From positions 235,729 to 299,728 of the forward strand of contig NZ_KK214996.1 in the NCBI RefSeq assembly GCF_000633935.1: a stretch of 64,000 bases of DNA, read 5' to 3'. Position 1 is the stretch's first letter. Every line of letters begins with the position of its first letter. A program made the translations under genes and the position numbers. Of this stretch, positions 9,628-17,877 are shown piece by piece. The notes under the pieces were generated by a model. That model searched no databases and was not told where the DNA came from. It worked only from the letters and a program-made list of their open reading frames with translations. The stretch comes from Ectothiorhodospira haloalkaliphila ATCC 51935. GTDB lineage: Bacteria; Pseudomonadota; Gammaproteobacteria; Ectothiorhodospirales; Ectothiorhodospiraceae.

Positions 9628-10560
9628 ATGACCACCACCCTCTCTCTCTTTACCCAACTCCTCCCCCTGTACATCACCATTGCCCTTGGCTGGGTGGCCG
9701 GGCGTTACCTGAACGCCAGCGGGGGGCATATCGCCGGGATCATGCTCTACATCATCACCCCGTCGGTGATCTTTGCCGGGGTGATGCATGCCCCGCTATC
9801 GCCGAGCGTGATCCTGCTGCCGGTGATGGTGTTCGGATTCTGCACCCTGATTGCGCTGAGCCATTTGTACGTCGCCCGGCGCTGGCTCAGGGACAGCACC
9901 GCCTCGCTCATCCCCCTGTCGGTGGGCACGGGCAACAGCGGCTATTTCGGCATCCCCGTGGCCCTGCTGCTGTTCGGCACCGAAGGCTTGAGCATTTACA
10001 TCCTTTGCATGCTGGGGACCACCCTGTTCGAGACTTCGGTGGGCTTTTACCTGGCGGCGCGGGGGCGTTTCGGTATCCGCGACTGCATGATCAAGGTGGC
10101 GCGCCTGCCATCGCTGTACGCCTTCTTGCTGGGCGTGATGCTCAATCTGAACGACATCGGCATCGCCGATGCCCTGCAGCCCCTTTTCGACAACCTGCGC
10201 GGGGCCTACAGCATCCTGGGGATGATGATCATCGGCATGAGCATCCTGAGCTTCCGGGGACTGGTGGGCAGTGGTCGCTTCACCCTCCTGGCCTTTGCGG
10301 GCAAGTTCATCAGTTGGCCGGTGCTGGCTCTGACATTTGCGTGGATGGATGCACACTGGCTGGGAATCTACGACCTGGCAGTCCACCAGGCCCTCTTCCT
10401 GCTCTCCATCACCCCCGTTGCCGCCAACACGGTGGTCATCGCCAGCATCCTTAAAACCCATCCCCAGCAGGCCGCCGGCACCACCCTGCTCAGTACCCTG
10501 TTTGCCTTGGCCTTCATCCCGGTGATGGTGACCTGGTGGATGCCGCAGGGCCTGGGGTAA
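9628..10560 (+). CDS. AEC (auxin efflux carrier) family transporter
   Basis: Integral membrane protein of 310 residues with about ten hydrophobic helices in two five-helix halves, the AEC layout. Characteristic stretches are the Asn-rich NSGYFGIPVALLLFG in helix 4 and ITPVAANTVVIAS in helix 9, both expected to line the substrate path. Bacterial relatives export or import organic acids such as malate and malonate; the substrate here is unknown. ATG at 9628 was chosen because it immediately opens the first helix; the frame extends further upstream without membrane character. The ribosome site is weak. It stands alone between aacS and a convergent gene. Confidence 0.85.
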   Translation: MTTTLSLFTQLLPLYITIALGWVAGRYLNASGGHIAGIMLYIITPSVIFAGVMHAPLSPSVILLPVMVFGFCTLIALSHLYVARRWLRDSTASLIPLSVGTGNSGYFGIPVALLLFGTEGLSIYILCMLGTTLFETSVGFYLAARGRFGIRDCMIKVARLPSLYAFLLGVMLNLNDIGIADALQPLFDNLRGAYSILGMMIIGMSILSFRGLVGSGRFTLLAFAGKFISWPVLALTFAWMDAHWLGIYDLAVHQALFLLSITPVAANTVVIASILKTHPQQAAGTTLLSTLFALAFIPVMVTWWMPQGLG

Positions 10561-10575
10561 CCTGCCACCATCCAA

Positions 10576-11277
10576 CTAACTCAACCGCCTCGCCTGGCGG
10601 AACAGCCCCTTGAGGGGGGCCTCGAGAAAATACCGTGCCTCGCGGGGCGCGATGCCCTGGTCACGACAAAAGCACGCCAGGGCGTAGGCGATCTCCGGTC
10701 GCCCCAGGGACGCGGACCGATCCATCGCCGGGCCAGCGCATTTGCCGCAGCCGCCCACCCGGGCGATGAAGGCGGTGTTGGCCATGAAGATGCCAAACCC
10801 CATCCATACGGCCACCAGTTCCGCCACATGGGCTTCATTGCCCTGCTGGGCAGGCGCTGGTTGGGGGCGTGTAAAAACCCACCAGGCGGCCAGATCCCGG
10901 GCCAATTGCGCCACCAGGGCCTGTCGATTGGTCCACAGGCGTGGATCGTACTCCAGGACCAACGGTTCTGCTTCACTGGGTTGACTCGGGAAACGCGCAC
11001 CGGTACCTGCCGGCACCAGTTGCATCGGCACACTGCCAAACCCGGCATGTTGGCGGATGGATTCGAACGTGGCCACGGCGGCCCCGTTGGGGTCTTGCAC
11101 TTCGGCCGGGAAATGATCACGGATGGGCATCACCAATTTCGCCTGGTCCAGGGGGCGCAGATCATCCTGTTGCGACAGCGCCCAGTCATGCACGTCCCGA
11201 ATCCAGGCACGGGTGGTGTCATCGACGACGGGCGTTGGGCGGAGCCGGCTCAGCCAGGCGGGGGCGGCAATATTCAA
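10576..11277 (-). CDS. Uncharacterised protein with ELVAVWMGFGIFMAN motif
   Basis: 233-residue soluble protein of unknown function. It appears to start at a TTG codon at 11277, seven bases after an AAGGAG site; no ATG fits as well. A central helix contains HVAELVAVWMGFGIFMANTAF, resembling the recurrent E-x-x-A-V-x-x-G-x-GIF-x-AN segment of an unnamed bacterial family found near metal or peptidase-like proteins; this resemblance is from memory and not tested. It is followed by GGCGKCAG, a Cys pair that could bind metal, and a C-terminal region resembling a helical repeat. Divergent from the inositol-phosphatase-family gene, 55 bp apart. Confidence 0.6.
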   Translation of the reverse strand: MNIAAPAWLSRLRPTPVVDDTTRAWIRDVHDWALSQQDDLRPLDQAKLVMPIRDHFPAEVQDPNGAAVATFESIRQHAGFGSVPMQLVPAGTGARFPSQPSEAEPLVLEYDPRLWTNRQALVAQLARDLAAWWVFTRPQPAPAQQGNEAHVAELVAVWMGFGIFMANTAFIARVGGCGKCAGPAMDRSASLGRPEIAYALACFCRDQGIAPREARYFLEAPLKGLFRQARRLS

Positions 11278-11332
11278 GATCGAACTCCTTCCAAAAGGGG
11301 GATGATGGTGGATTATCGTCTATGATTCGGGA

Positions 11333-12139
11333 ATGTCAGATGATTCCCTCACCATACAGTCGTTGGACTGGCATTCCATCACCCAGGGTGTATGCCAGCG
11401 GGTCAACCAGATACTGAAGCAGGCCGACCGATCCGGGCGCCTGAAGACCGATGGTTCGTGGGTGACCGATACAGACCTTGCCATTCAACGCCAGTTGCAG
11501 AACTGGCTGGCGGAGCTTCACCCCGGGATCGGGTTTCTCGGCGAGGAGATGACGCCGCAGGCCCAGCAGGACACCCTGAAGGCGGGCCGCCCTTTATGGG
11601 TGCTGGATCCCCTGGACGGCACCAGCAACTTCCGTGCGGGCCTGCCCGCCTATGCCACCGCCCTGGCGCTGATGGATCAAGGTCGGGTGGTATTCGGACT
11701 GGTCCATGATCCCTGTCGCCGTGAGACCTTCACGGCCGTTCGCGGCGAGGGGGCATGGCTCAATGGGGGGCCTCTCACCATCCATCCGGCTGACGTCCCC
11801 GAGCTGTCCCGGGCGGTGGCTGCGGTGGATTTCAAGCGCCTGCCCCGCCCACTGGCCATTAAACTGGCCACCGAACCTCCCTACGCCTCACAGCGATCCA
11901 TCGGCTCCGTCGCCCTGGAGTGGTGCTGGGTGGCAGCCGGTCGGTTTGCCGTGTACGTGCATGGCAAGCAAAACCTCTGGGATTACGCCGCCGGACAGCT
12001 CATCCTCACCGAGGCCGGTGGCCACCACATCACGCTTCAGGGCCAGGCACCCGCCGCGCTGGATCTGGAACCACGTTCGGCCGTATGCGCCATGTCCCGG
12101 GAGCTGCTGGATGCGTGGGGGCAGGCTCTGCAGGTATAA
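11333..12139 (+). CDS. Inositol-monophosphatase-family phosphatase
   Basis: 268-residue Mg2+-dependent sugar-phosphate phosphatase of the IMPase/CysQ superfamily. The metal-binding motifs are GEEM, WVLDPLDGTSNF (motif A) and LWDYAAGQLILTEAGG (motif B), with a conserved Thr-Asp in TDTDLA upstream. It is distinct from the SuhB orthologue at 57.5 kb, with which it shares only the motifs. Substrate could be inositol phosphate, fructose bisphosphate or PAP; sequence alone does not decide. It is the only gene between divergent and convergent neighbours, so context gives no hint. Start has a weak GGGA site. Confidence 0.85.
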   Translation: MSDDSLTIQSLDWHSITQGVCQRVNQILKQADRSGRLKTDGSWVTDTDLAIQRQLQNWLAELHPGIGFLGEEMTPQAQQDTLKAGRPLWVLDPLDGTSNFRAGLPAYATALALMDQGRVVFGLVHDPCRRETFTAVRGEGAWLNGGPLTIHPADVPELSRAVAAVDFKRLPRPLAIKLATEPPYASQRSIGSVALEWCWVAAGRFAVYVHGKQNLWDYAAGQLILTEAGGHHITLQGQAPAALDLEPRSAVCAMSRELLDAWGQALQV

Positions 12140-12164
12140 GCCCTCCGATTGCCTTGGAGGTTTA

Positions 12165-13118
12165 CTACCCGCCCACATCCGCCCCCGGCTCGTATCCCGC
12201 CAGCACGGCAAGATGCGCCACTGCACTGCGACCCAGAGCGGGCAGGTCGTACCCGCCTTCCAGCGTGGATACCACGCGACCTTCGGCATATTGGTCGGCC
12301 AGGTCCACCACCATCTGGGTCAGCCACACATAGTCGACCTCCCGCAGCCGGAAGTTGGCGAGGGGGTCGTCTGCATGACCATCGAAGCCAGCGGAGATCA
12401 GCAGCAGTTGGGGCCTGAAGGCTTCAAGAGCCGGCAGCCAATGCGCTTCCACAGCGGCCCGAAGGGCCTGGCCGTCGGTGCCCGCGTGGAGTGGCAGGTT
12501 CAGGATGTGGTCGCTGCGCGTATCAGTGCCGCTGCCTGGATAGTGGGGATGCTGAAAGCTGGAGCAGAACAGCACCCGGGGCTCGTCCCGAAAGATATCC
12601 TCCGTGCCATTGCCGTGATGCACATCGAAATCCACAATGGCAACGCGCGACAGGCCGTGAGCTGCCAGGGCATGGGCAGCCCCCACGGCGACGTTGTTGA
12701 ACAGGCAAAACCCCATCCCGAAGGCCCGCCCGGCGTGATGCCCTGGGGGACGCACGGCACAGAAGGCCCGCCGTCCGGGCGCTTTCATGACCCGATCCAC
12801 CGCCATCACCATGCTGCCTGCGGCCAGCCGCGCCGCTTCCAGGCTGTGCTCGCATAGGTAGGTATCTCCGGTGTCCAGAATACTCCAGCCACCCGGGGCC
12901 GGGATCGCAGCCGCCACCTGATCCAGGTACGCGGCATCGTGAACCCGCAGGAGGGCCTCACGTTCAACTGGCTGCGCCTGGATACGCTTGACCCTGGATT
13001 CGAGTGGCGAGTTGGCCAGGGCCTGCTCGATGGCCTGCAGGCGTTCAGGGCACTCGGGATGCGCCGATGGTGCCCGATGCAGCAGGCAGGTCTCGTGGGA
13101 TATGTAGTCAAGCGTCAT
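12165..13118 (-). CDS. Histone-deacetylase-family (AcuC/acetylpolyamine amidohydrolase-like) protein
   Basis: 317-residue zinc amidohydrolase of the arginase/deacetylase fold. Visible active-site elements: RPPGHHAG (His-His charge relay), GFCLFNNVAVGA, DFDVHHGNGTED (Asp and His zinc ligands), SAGFDGHADDP (third Asp zinc ligand) and EGGYDL (the catalytic Tyr). Bacterial members remove acetyl groups from small amines, acetoin-related metabolites or acetyl-lysine; here the substrate is not determined. Start at 13118 has a GGAGGC site. The gene is convergent with the IMPase-family gene and divergent from the ATP-grasp gene. Confidence 0.88.
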   Translation of the reverse strand: MTLDYISHETCLLHRAPSAHPECPERLQAIEQALANSPLESRVKRIQAQPVEREALLRVHDAAYLDQVAAAIPAPGGWSILDTGDTYLCEHSLEAARLAAGSMVMAVDRVMKAPGRRAFCAVRPPGHHAGRAFGMGFCLFNNVAVGAAHALAAHGLSRVAIVDFDVHHGNGTEDIFRDEPRVLFCSSFQHPHYPGSGTDTRSDHILNLPLHAGTDGQALRAAVEAHWLPALEAFRPQLLLISAGFDGHADDPLANFRLREVDYVWLTQMVVDLADQYAEGRVVSTLEGGYDLPALGRSAVAHLAVLAGYEPGADVGG

Positions 13119-13345
13119 GGCCTTGCCTCCGGGCGACGGTTCTCGGTCATGGTGATCAGGCTCTGGGTATCTTCAACTTCCCGCGGGTGGATTGCGAGAT
13201 CACGGAATCAGCCCACGGAACCAGCCTGCCCCCCAGAATAAACCCTGTAACGTCGCCATGCGATTGGCAGTCACCCCGGCCCAAAGGGTCTATATTCGGA
13301 GTCACAAGCTTTTTTTGGCCAGTCCAAATCACTGAGGTGCAGGCC

Positions 13346-14689
13346 ATGGGCGTTGCCGATACCGCCGGACCGCGCAACATCTTCGTGGTTGGGCTGGATG
13401 ACTTTCATCTACGGCAGCTGTGCGCACTGCCAAGGGCCAATGGCTACGCCTTCCATCCGTTGTTCACTCGCGCGGAATTGAAATGTGGTGAGCGATTCCC
13501 GGTTCGGGAGTTACTGAATGACGCCCCCCGAAAGTTGCACGCATTTCATGGCCAGGTGGATGCGGTGGTGGGCTACTGGGACTTTCCGGTCAGCACGACA
13601 CTACCCCTGCTGCGTAGAGACTTCCATCTGCCCGGACCCACCCTGGAGGCTGTGCTCAAGTGTGAACACAAGTACTGGAGCCGTCTGGAACAGAAACGGG
13701 TGATTCCCGGACACCTCCCCATCTTTTGCGCCGTTGATCCATTCGCGCCCGACCCCCTTCGTGGCGTAACGCTGAGTTTCCCGTTCTGGATGAAACCGGT
13801 CAAGTCAGTACTGTCCCATCTGGGATTTCTGGTCGAGGATGTTCACGATTTCAATCGGGCGATCGCCGCAACCCGCAGGGGTATCCGGCGCTTTGGTGAC
13901 CCCTTCAACGAGATCATGAGCCATGCCCACATCCCTGCGGAGGTGGCCACGATAGACGGCAACCACTGCATTGCTGAAACACTTATTTCATCCGGTCGGC
14001 AATGCACGCTGGAAGGCTACGCCTGGCGCGGCGATGTGCGTATCTATGGCCTGATCGACTCCCTGCGCGAGGGGGTGGCAGGTTCGTCGTTCTGCCGCTA
14101 CGCCTACCCCTCAACACTCCCCGAGCCTGTGCAGGTGCGCATGACGGACATGGCGCGGCGCGTGATCCAGCAGGTGGGTTATGACGACGCACCATTCAAC
14201 ATCGAGTTCTTCTGGGAGGAGGATACGAATCGCATTTGGTTGCTGGAGATCAACTGCCGCATTTCGAAGTCCCATGCTCCGCTGTTCCATATGGTGGATG
14301 GCTGTTATCACCACCAGGTGATGATCGATCTCGGTCTGGGGCAGGAACCATCCATGCCATATCGACAGGGGGCATTCGCCTGTGCTGCCAAGTTCATGCT
14401 GCGCCATCACCAGGACGCCAGAGTGGCGCGCGTGCCGACCCCAAGTGAGATCGCGACCATCGAGGCAGAGATCCCCGGTGTACTCATCGAGATCGACATA
14501 GGGCAAGGCACGCAGCTCTCGGAACTGCGTTTCCAGGACAGCTACACCTATGAGGTGGCCGTGGTGTTCGTGGGCGCGGCCAATCATGAGGAACTGCAGC
14601 GCAAGTATGAATGCGTGCTGGCCCGCCTGCCGCTGGTGCTCGTACCCATCGAAACCGCACCCCGCGGCAACCCTGGGAGGATGCCATGA
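13346..14689 (+). CDS. ATP-grasp ligase-like protein of unknown product
   Basis: 447-residue protein with an ATP-grasp fold inferred from its C-terminal half: FWMKPVKSVLS (nucleotide-binding Lys in strand), EGYAWRGDVRIYGLIDS and FNIEFFWEEDTNRIWLLEINCRIS, where E-x-N-x-R is the Mg-ATP ligand set. The first 120 residues look like a Rossmann-type preATP-grasp domain. The start at 13346 follows a GAGG site; the frame is open 340 bp further upstream but that part is not protein-like. Its last codons overlap the next gene by ATGA, so ligase and hydrolase are translationally coupled. Such ligases join a carboxylate to an amine or thiol; the substrates are unknown. Confidence 0.75.
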   Translation: MGVADTAGPRNIFVVGLDDFHLRQLCALPRANGYAFHPLFTRAELKCGERFPVRELLNDAPRKLHAFHGQVDAVVGYWDFPVSTTLPLLRRDFHLPGPTLEAVLKCEHKYWSRLEQKRVIPGHLPIFCAVDPFAPDPLRGVTLSFPFWMKPVKSVLSHLGFLVEDVHDFNRAIAATRRGIRRFGDPFNEIMSHAHIPAEVATIDGNHCIAETLISSGRQCTLEGYAWRGDVRIYGLIDSLREGVAGSSFCRYAYPSTLPEPVQVRMTDMARRVIQQVGYDDAPFNIEFFWEEDTNRIWLLEINCRISKSHAPLFHMVDGCYHHQVMIDLGLGQEPSMPYRQGAFACAAKFMLRHHQDARVARVPTPSEIATIEAEIPGVLIEIDIGQGTQLSELRFQDSYTYEVAVVFVGAANHEELQRKYECVLARLPLVLVPIETAPRGNPGRMP

Positions 14690-16713
14690 ACGTTGTCACC
14701 GAATACCCTCATCCGGTACGCATCGAGGAACACTTGTGGATCACCCTCTCCGATGGCACCCGGCTGGCTGCGCGTCTTTGGCGGCCAGAGAACGCACTGG
14801 AGTACCCTGTGCCAGCAGTGCTGGAATACATCCCCTACCGCAAGCGCGATTCCACCCGAGCCCGTGACGACCGCATGCATCACTATGTGGCCGGACACGG
14901 CTACGCCTGCCTGCGTGTCGATCTGCGCGGCAGCGGCGATTCCGAGGGGGTGCTCAAGGACGAATACCTTCAGCAGGAGCTGGACGATGGCGTTGAAATC
15001 ATCCAGTGGATCAGCGAACAGCCCTGGTGCAGCGGCGCGGTGGGCATGATCGGTATCTCGTGGGGAGGATTCAATGGCTTGCAGATCGCAGCGATGCGCC
15101 CGTCAGCCCTCAAGGCAATCATCAGCGCCTGCTCGACGGATGACCGGTACGCTGACGACGTGCACCATATGGGCGGTTGCCTGCTGGGTGACAACCTCTC
15201 CTGGGCCTCCACCATGTTTGCCTACAACTCCCTGCCCCCGGATCCGGAGTTGGTGGGGAGCTCATGGCGTGATATGTGGTTCCAGCGACTGGAGGGCAGC
15301 GGCCTCTGGCTGGAACAATGGCTGCGACACCAGCGGCGTGATGCCTACTGGCGGCATGGCTCCATCTGCGAGGACTGGACCGCGATCCGATGTCCGGTGA
15401 TGGCCGTCAGCGGCTGGGCTGACGGTTATTCAAACGCGGTGTTTCGTCTGCTACGCCATCTCAGGGTGCCGCGGCTTGGCCTGGTGGGTCCCTGGAGCCA
15501 TAAGTACCCCCATCAAGGCGTGCCGGGACCGGCCATCGGGTTTCTGCAGGAATGCCTGCGCTGGTGGGACTACTGGCTCAAGGGGCAGGAAAACGGCATC
15601 ATGGAAGAACCCATGCTGCGTGCCTGGATGCAGGAGAGCGTACCGCCCACCACTTATTACGACGAACGTCCCGGGCGCTGGGTCGGTGAGTCCCGGTGGC
15701 CTTCGCCCAGGATTCACCTGAAGGCGTGGACGCTGGCCTGGCCGGGCACCCTGGAGATGGAGCAGTCAAAGGTGCCAAGGCGCCCCATGACGGTGCAATC
15801 ACCGCTGAGCGTTGGCCTGTTCGCGGGCAAATGGTGCTCCTACGCGGCCACCCCCGATCTGCCACATGACCAGCGCGAAGAGGATGGTGGGGCCATGGTC
15901 TTCACCAGCGCTGCCCTGGATGAGCCGTTGGAGATTCTGGGAGCGGCATGGTTGGAACTGGAACTGAGCGTGGACCGCCCAGTGGCCATGGTGGCGGCCC
16001 GACTCTCCGACGTGGCGCCCGATGATAAGGCTACGCGCATCACCTATGGGCTGCTCAACCTGACCCATCGCGACGGTTCGGCGACCCCAGAACCCCTGGA
16101 GCCAGGCAAGAACTATCACGTACGTCTGAAATTCAATGATGTAGCCCAGCACTTTCCTGCAGGCCATCGCCTTCGTGTGTCACTCTCCACCTCTTACTGG
16201 CCCCTGGCCTGGCCAGCACCGGAGCCGGTCCGGCTATGCGTCCATGCGGGTGCCAGCCGCATCGTCCTGCCGGCGCGAACCCCTTGCCATGACGAGGATG
16301 CCCGCATCAAGTTTGGAGAACCCCAGATGAGCCCGCTCTCCACGGAGATTCGGCCCATCACCGCCCAGGCCCACGACTGGCGCGTCGTCCGGGACCTTGC
16401 GATCGACCGCTCCACGTTGGAGGTTGTCAACGATCAGGGTACGGTGCTGCTGAGCACACTGGGCTTGGAGATGCAGCGCAAGGCGCTGGAGTGGTATAGC
16501 TACCGGGGCGACGATTTCAATTCCACACGCGGTGAAACACTCTGGGAAAGAGGCCTTCGTCGGGATGACTGGCAGATTCGCACCGTCACGCGAACAGTAC
16601 TGACCTCCACCATCCATGAATTTCACATACACGCCGAACTCGATGCCTTCGAGGGGGAAATGCGCGTGTATTCCCGCAACTGGGATATATCGATCCCCCG
16701 CGACCTGGTTTAA
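14686..16713 (+). CDS. CocE/NonD-family (X-Pro dipeptidyl-peptidase S15-like) hydrolase
   Basis: 675-residue alpha/beta hydrolase. N-terminal domain has LSDGTRLAARLWRP and PYRKRDSTRARDD, the catalytic Ser is in GISWGG (about residue 125), the Asp in SGWADGYSN and the His in GPWSHKYPHQG. The C-terminal third is the jelly-roll domain of S15 and cocaine-esterase relatives, ending in a segment with YSRNWDISIPRDLV. No signal peptide is visible, so it is probably cytoplasmic. A GGGAGG site inside the end of the ATP-grasp gene drives it. Family members cleave amide or ester bonds of acyl, peptide or beta-lactam substrates; coupled to a ligase, it may process or recycle that enzyme's product. Confidence 0.85.
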   Translation: MNVVTEYPHPVRIEEHLWITLSDGTRLAARLWRPENALEYPVPAVLEYIPYRKRDSTRARDDRMHHYVAGHGYACLRVDLRGSGDSEGVLKDEYLQQELDDGVEIIQWISEQPWCSGAVGMIGISWGGFNGLQIAAMRPSALKAIISACSTDDRYADDVHHMGGCLLGDNLSWASTMFAYNSLPPDPELVGSSWRDMWFQRLEGSGLWLEQWLRHQRRDAYWRHGSICEDWTAIRCPVMAVSGWADGYSNAVFRLLRHLRVPRLGLVGPWSHKYPHQGVPGPAIGFLQECLRWWDYWLKGQENGIMEEPMLRAWMQESVPPTTYYDERPGRWVGESRWPSPRIHLKAWTLAWPGTLEMEQSKVPRRPMTVQSPLSVGLFAGKWCSYAATPDLPHDQREEDGGAMVFTSAALDEPLEILGAAWLELELSVDRPVAMVAARLSDVAPDDKATRITYGLLNLTHRDGSATPEPLEPGKNYHVRLKFNDVAQHFPAGHRLRVSLSTSYWPLAWPAPEPVRLCVHAGASRIVLPARTPCHDEDARIKFGEPQMSPLSTEIRPITAQAHDWRVVRDLAIDRSTLEVVNDQGTVLLSTLGLEMQRKALEWYSYRGDDFNSTRGETLWERGLRRDDWQIRTVTRTVLTSTIHEFHIHAELDAFEGEMRVYSRNWDISIPRDLV

Positions 16714-16726
16714 CGCTGGAACAAAT

Positions 16727-16764
16727 GACACGCCCCCACGTGCGAGCATACGTGGGGGCGTGTC
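16727..16764. terminator. Strong hairpin between cocE-like gene and LH beta gene
   Basis: Fifteen-base perfect inverted repeat (16727-16741 and 16750-16764) with an eight-base loop, placed between two converging transcription units. There is no long T run on either side. It probably ends transcripts from both directions or stabilises the 3' end of the LH mRNA. Confidence 0.65.
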
Positions 16765-16793
16765 GGCTATGGCGGCAAAGCCGCGTGGAACAC

Positions 16794-16811
16794 ACCAAGA
16801 GGGCTCTTGGT
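16794..16811. terminator. Small hairpin downstream of LH beta gene
   Basis: Seven-base perfect stem (ACCAAGA / TCTTGGT) with a four-base loop, 48 bases past the LH beta stop codon. It may protect the short LH transcript from 3' exonucleases, as hairpins do in puf and puc mRNAs; this role is inference. Confidence 0.4.
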
Positions 16812-16858
16812 TGAGGGCTCTAACCCTTCATGTTCGCAAAATTGATGCTTGGCCCGGT

Positions 16859-16996
16859 TCAGAACCAGGGCCGCCACAGGAAGACGAGGAAGTGAGCAGC
16901 AGCAGCCAGCACCACGAACGTGGTGAACACGACCTTGAACTGTTCGTGAAACTCTTTCGCCTGTTCTTCAGTGAGACCCGAGATACTGTTTTCCAT
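16859..16996 (-). CDS. pucB: Antenna (LH2-type) light-harvesting beta polypeptide
   Basis: 45-residue intrinsic membrane polypeptide binding bacteriochlorophyll and carotenoid in the peripheral antenna. The N-terminus has SGLTEEQAKEFHEQF, the conserved amphipathic beta start including the His that can ligate the B800-type pigment. One membrane helix follows with AAAAHFLVFL, whose His ligates the tightly coupled bacteriochlorophyll, and the protein ends in the diagnostic WRPWF. An AGAGGTGA site lies eight bases before the ATG. It follows the alpha gene by 61 bp on the same strand. LH1 versus LH2 type is not decided by sequence alone; the alpha partner favours LH2. Confidence 0.93.
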   Translation of the reverse strand: MENSISGLTEEQAKEFHEQFKVVFTTFVVLAAAAHFLVFLWRPWF

Positions 16997-17057
16997 GCCT
17001 GTTCACCTCTAAAAATTGAATTCAGTCAATCAGAATTAAGATTGAGCGCCCGAATGC

Positions 17058-17243
17058 TTATTCAGACACTTCATAGGTCAGCGGGTTGTACGCTTCGTGA
17101 GTGAACACGAAGGAATGCACAATCAACGCCGTAGCAAGGAAAGTGATCAAGAGGGGGATCAACCAAGTACCCGGGTTGACTACCAGCCACAGTTTCCAGT
17201 CATCTCTGGGGTTGCTTGGTCTGCTCGGTCTGTATTCACTCAT
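17058..17243 (-). CDS. pucA: Antenna (LH2-type) light-harvesting alpha polypeptide
   Basis: 61-residue membrane polypeptide with the antenna alpha pattern: a charged N-terminus of about 15 residues, DWKLWLVVNPGTWLIP, then one helix with the bacteriochlorophyll-ligating His in TALIVHSFVF and a short polar tail. The WLVVNP segment resembles LH2 alpha chains rather than LH1, which usually carry a basic-aromatic segment after the Trp. A Shine-Dalgarno AGGGGAAG precedes the ATG. Unusually it is promoter-proximal with the beta gene downstream; in known puf and puc operons beta comes first. No reaction-centre genes are adjacent, so this is a separate antenna locus. Confidence 0.92.
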   Translation of the reverse strand: MSEYRPSRPSNPRDDWKLWLVVNPGTWLIPLLITFLATALIVHSFVFTHEAYNPLTYEVSE

Positions 17244-17877
17244 TACTGTCTTCCCCTGTAAAGTAAGGCTTTCAGTGAAATTGGGCCATGACTCAAGCCC
17301 TTATTAGTCGCGTAGTGCGATCTAAACCTTTACCCCTCTTGAGGGTGCGATGCCGCCGATTACCCGAACGAGGATTGAGTCCAGGCAAACAATTAACATC
17401 ACTGTTTTCATGGTTTCTAAGTCTAGACAAAAGGAAAGACAGGTCAAGCAGTTTTTCGCAAATTATCCAACATTCGGGAAAATAAAATATTTACTCCTTG
17501 CAAACCATGCACTTAAAAATAAAACCAGCCCTCGTCATTTGCTGAATTCACGTTCCAACGGGAGAGTAAAGATCAATACCTATACTCCCTGAGTATCTGA
17601 TAGATGAAAGTAAATAACCGCCGGAGCCACCTCCCGGTTTTTCACTATGACATCGAAAAACATGATGGGATAAAACTACTGATCAGCAATCCCCCACAAC
17701 GCAGCAAGGATCTGTTCGAACACCCAGGCTGGGGCTGCGAAAAGGAAACGGGGGGGGGGAAGAAAGACTATCCGTGTCTGGCGACAACAGCCAGTGCACG
17801 CGCGATCCATGACCGCGCGTGCAATGAGGTTTCAGCGATAGCCTTGGCCAGATCTCACGCGGCCAGGACCCGAATGG
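17244..17877. other. AT-rich leader/regulatory region upstream of LH genes
   Basis: About 630 bases without a convincing gene. Bases 17400-17620 are much more AT-rich than the surroundings. On the minus strand a sigma-70-like pair TTGACC (17447-17442) and TAGACT (17425-17420) with 16-base spacing would give an LH transcript with a leader near 170 nt. No clear PpsR or FNR box was found. A nine-base perfect stem (17796-17804 / 17814-17822) and a run of ten G near 17750 lie at the far end. A plus-strand open frame of 100 codons here has no protein-like character. Confidence 0.5.
17420..17447 (-). promoter_or_regulatory. Candidate promoter of LH alpha-beta operon
   Basis: TTGACC and TAGACT on the minus strand with a 16-base spacer, within AT-rich DNA about 180 bases before the alpha start codon. 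Inferred from consensus match only. Confidence 0.45.

Noticed and set aside
13264-13296. TTGGCA...TATATT as promoter of the ATP-grasp gene
   Set aside because: Spacing of 21 bases is too long for a standard promoter.
17751-17760. Run of ten G
   Set aside because: Could be a phase-variation tract, but it lies in no credible gene, so it is only noted.
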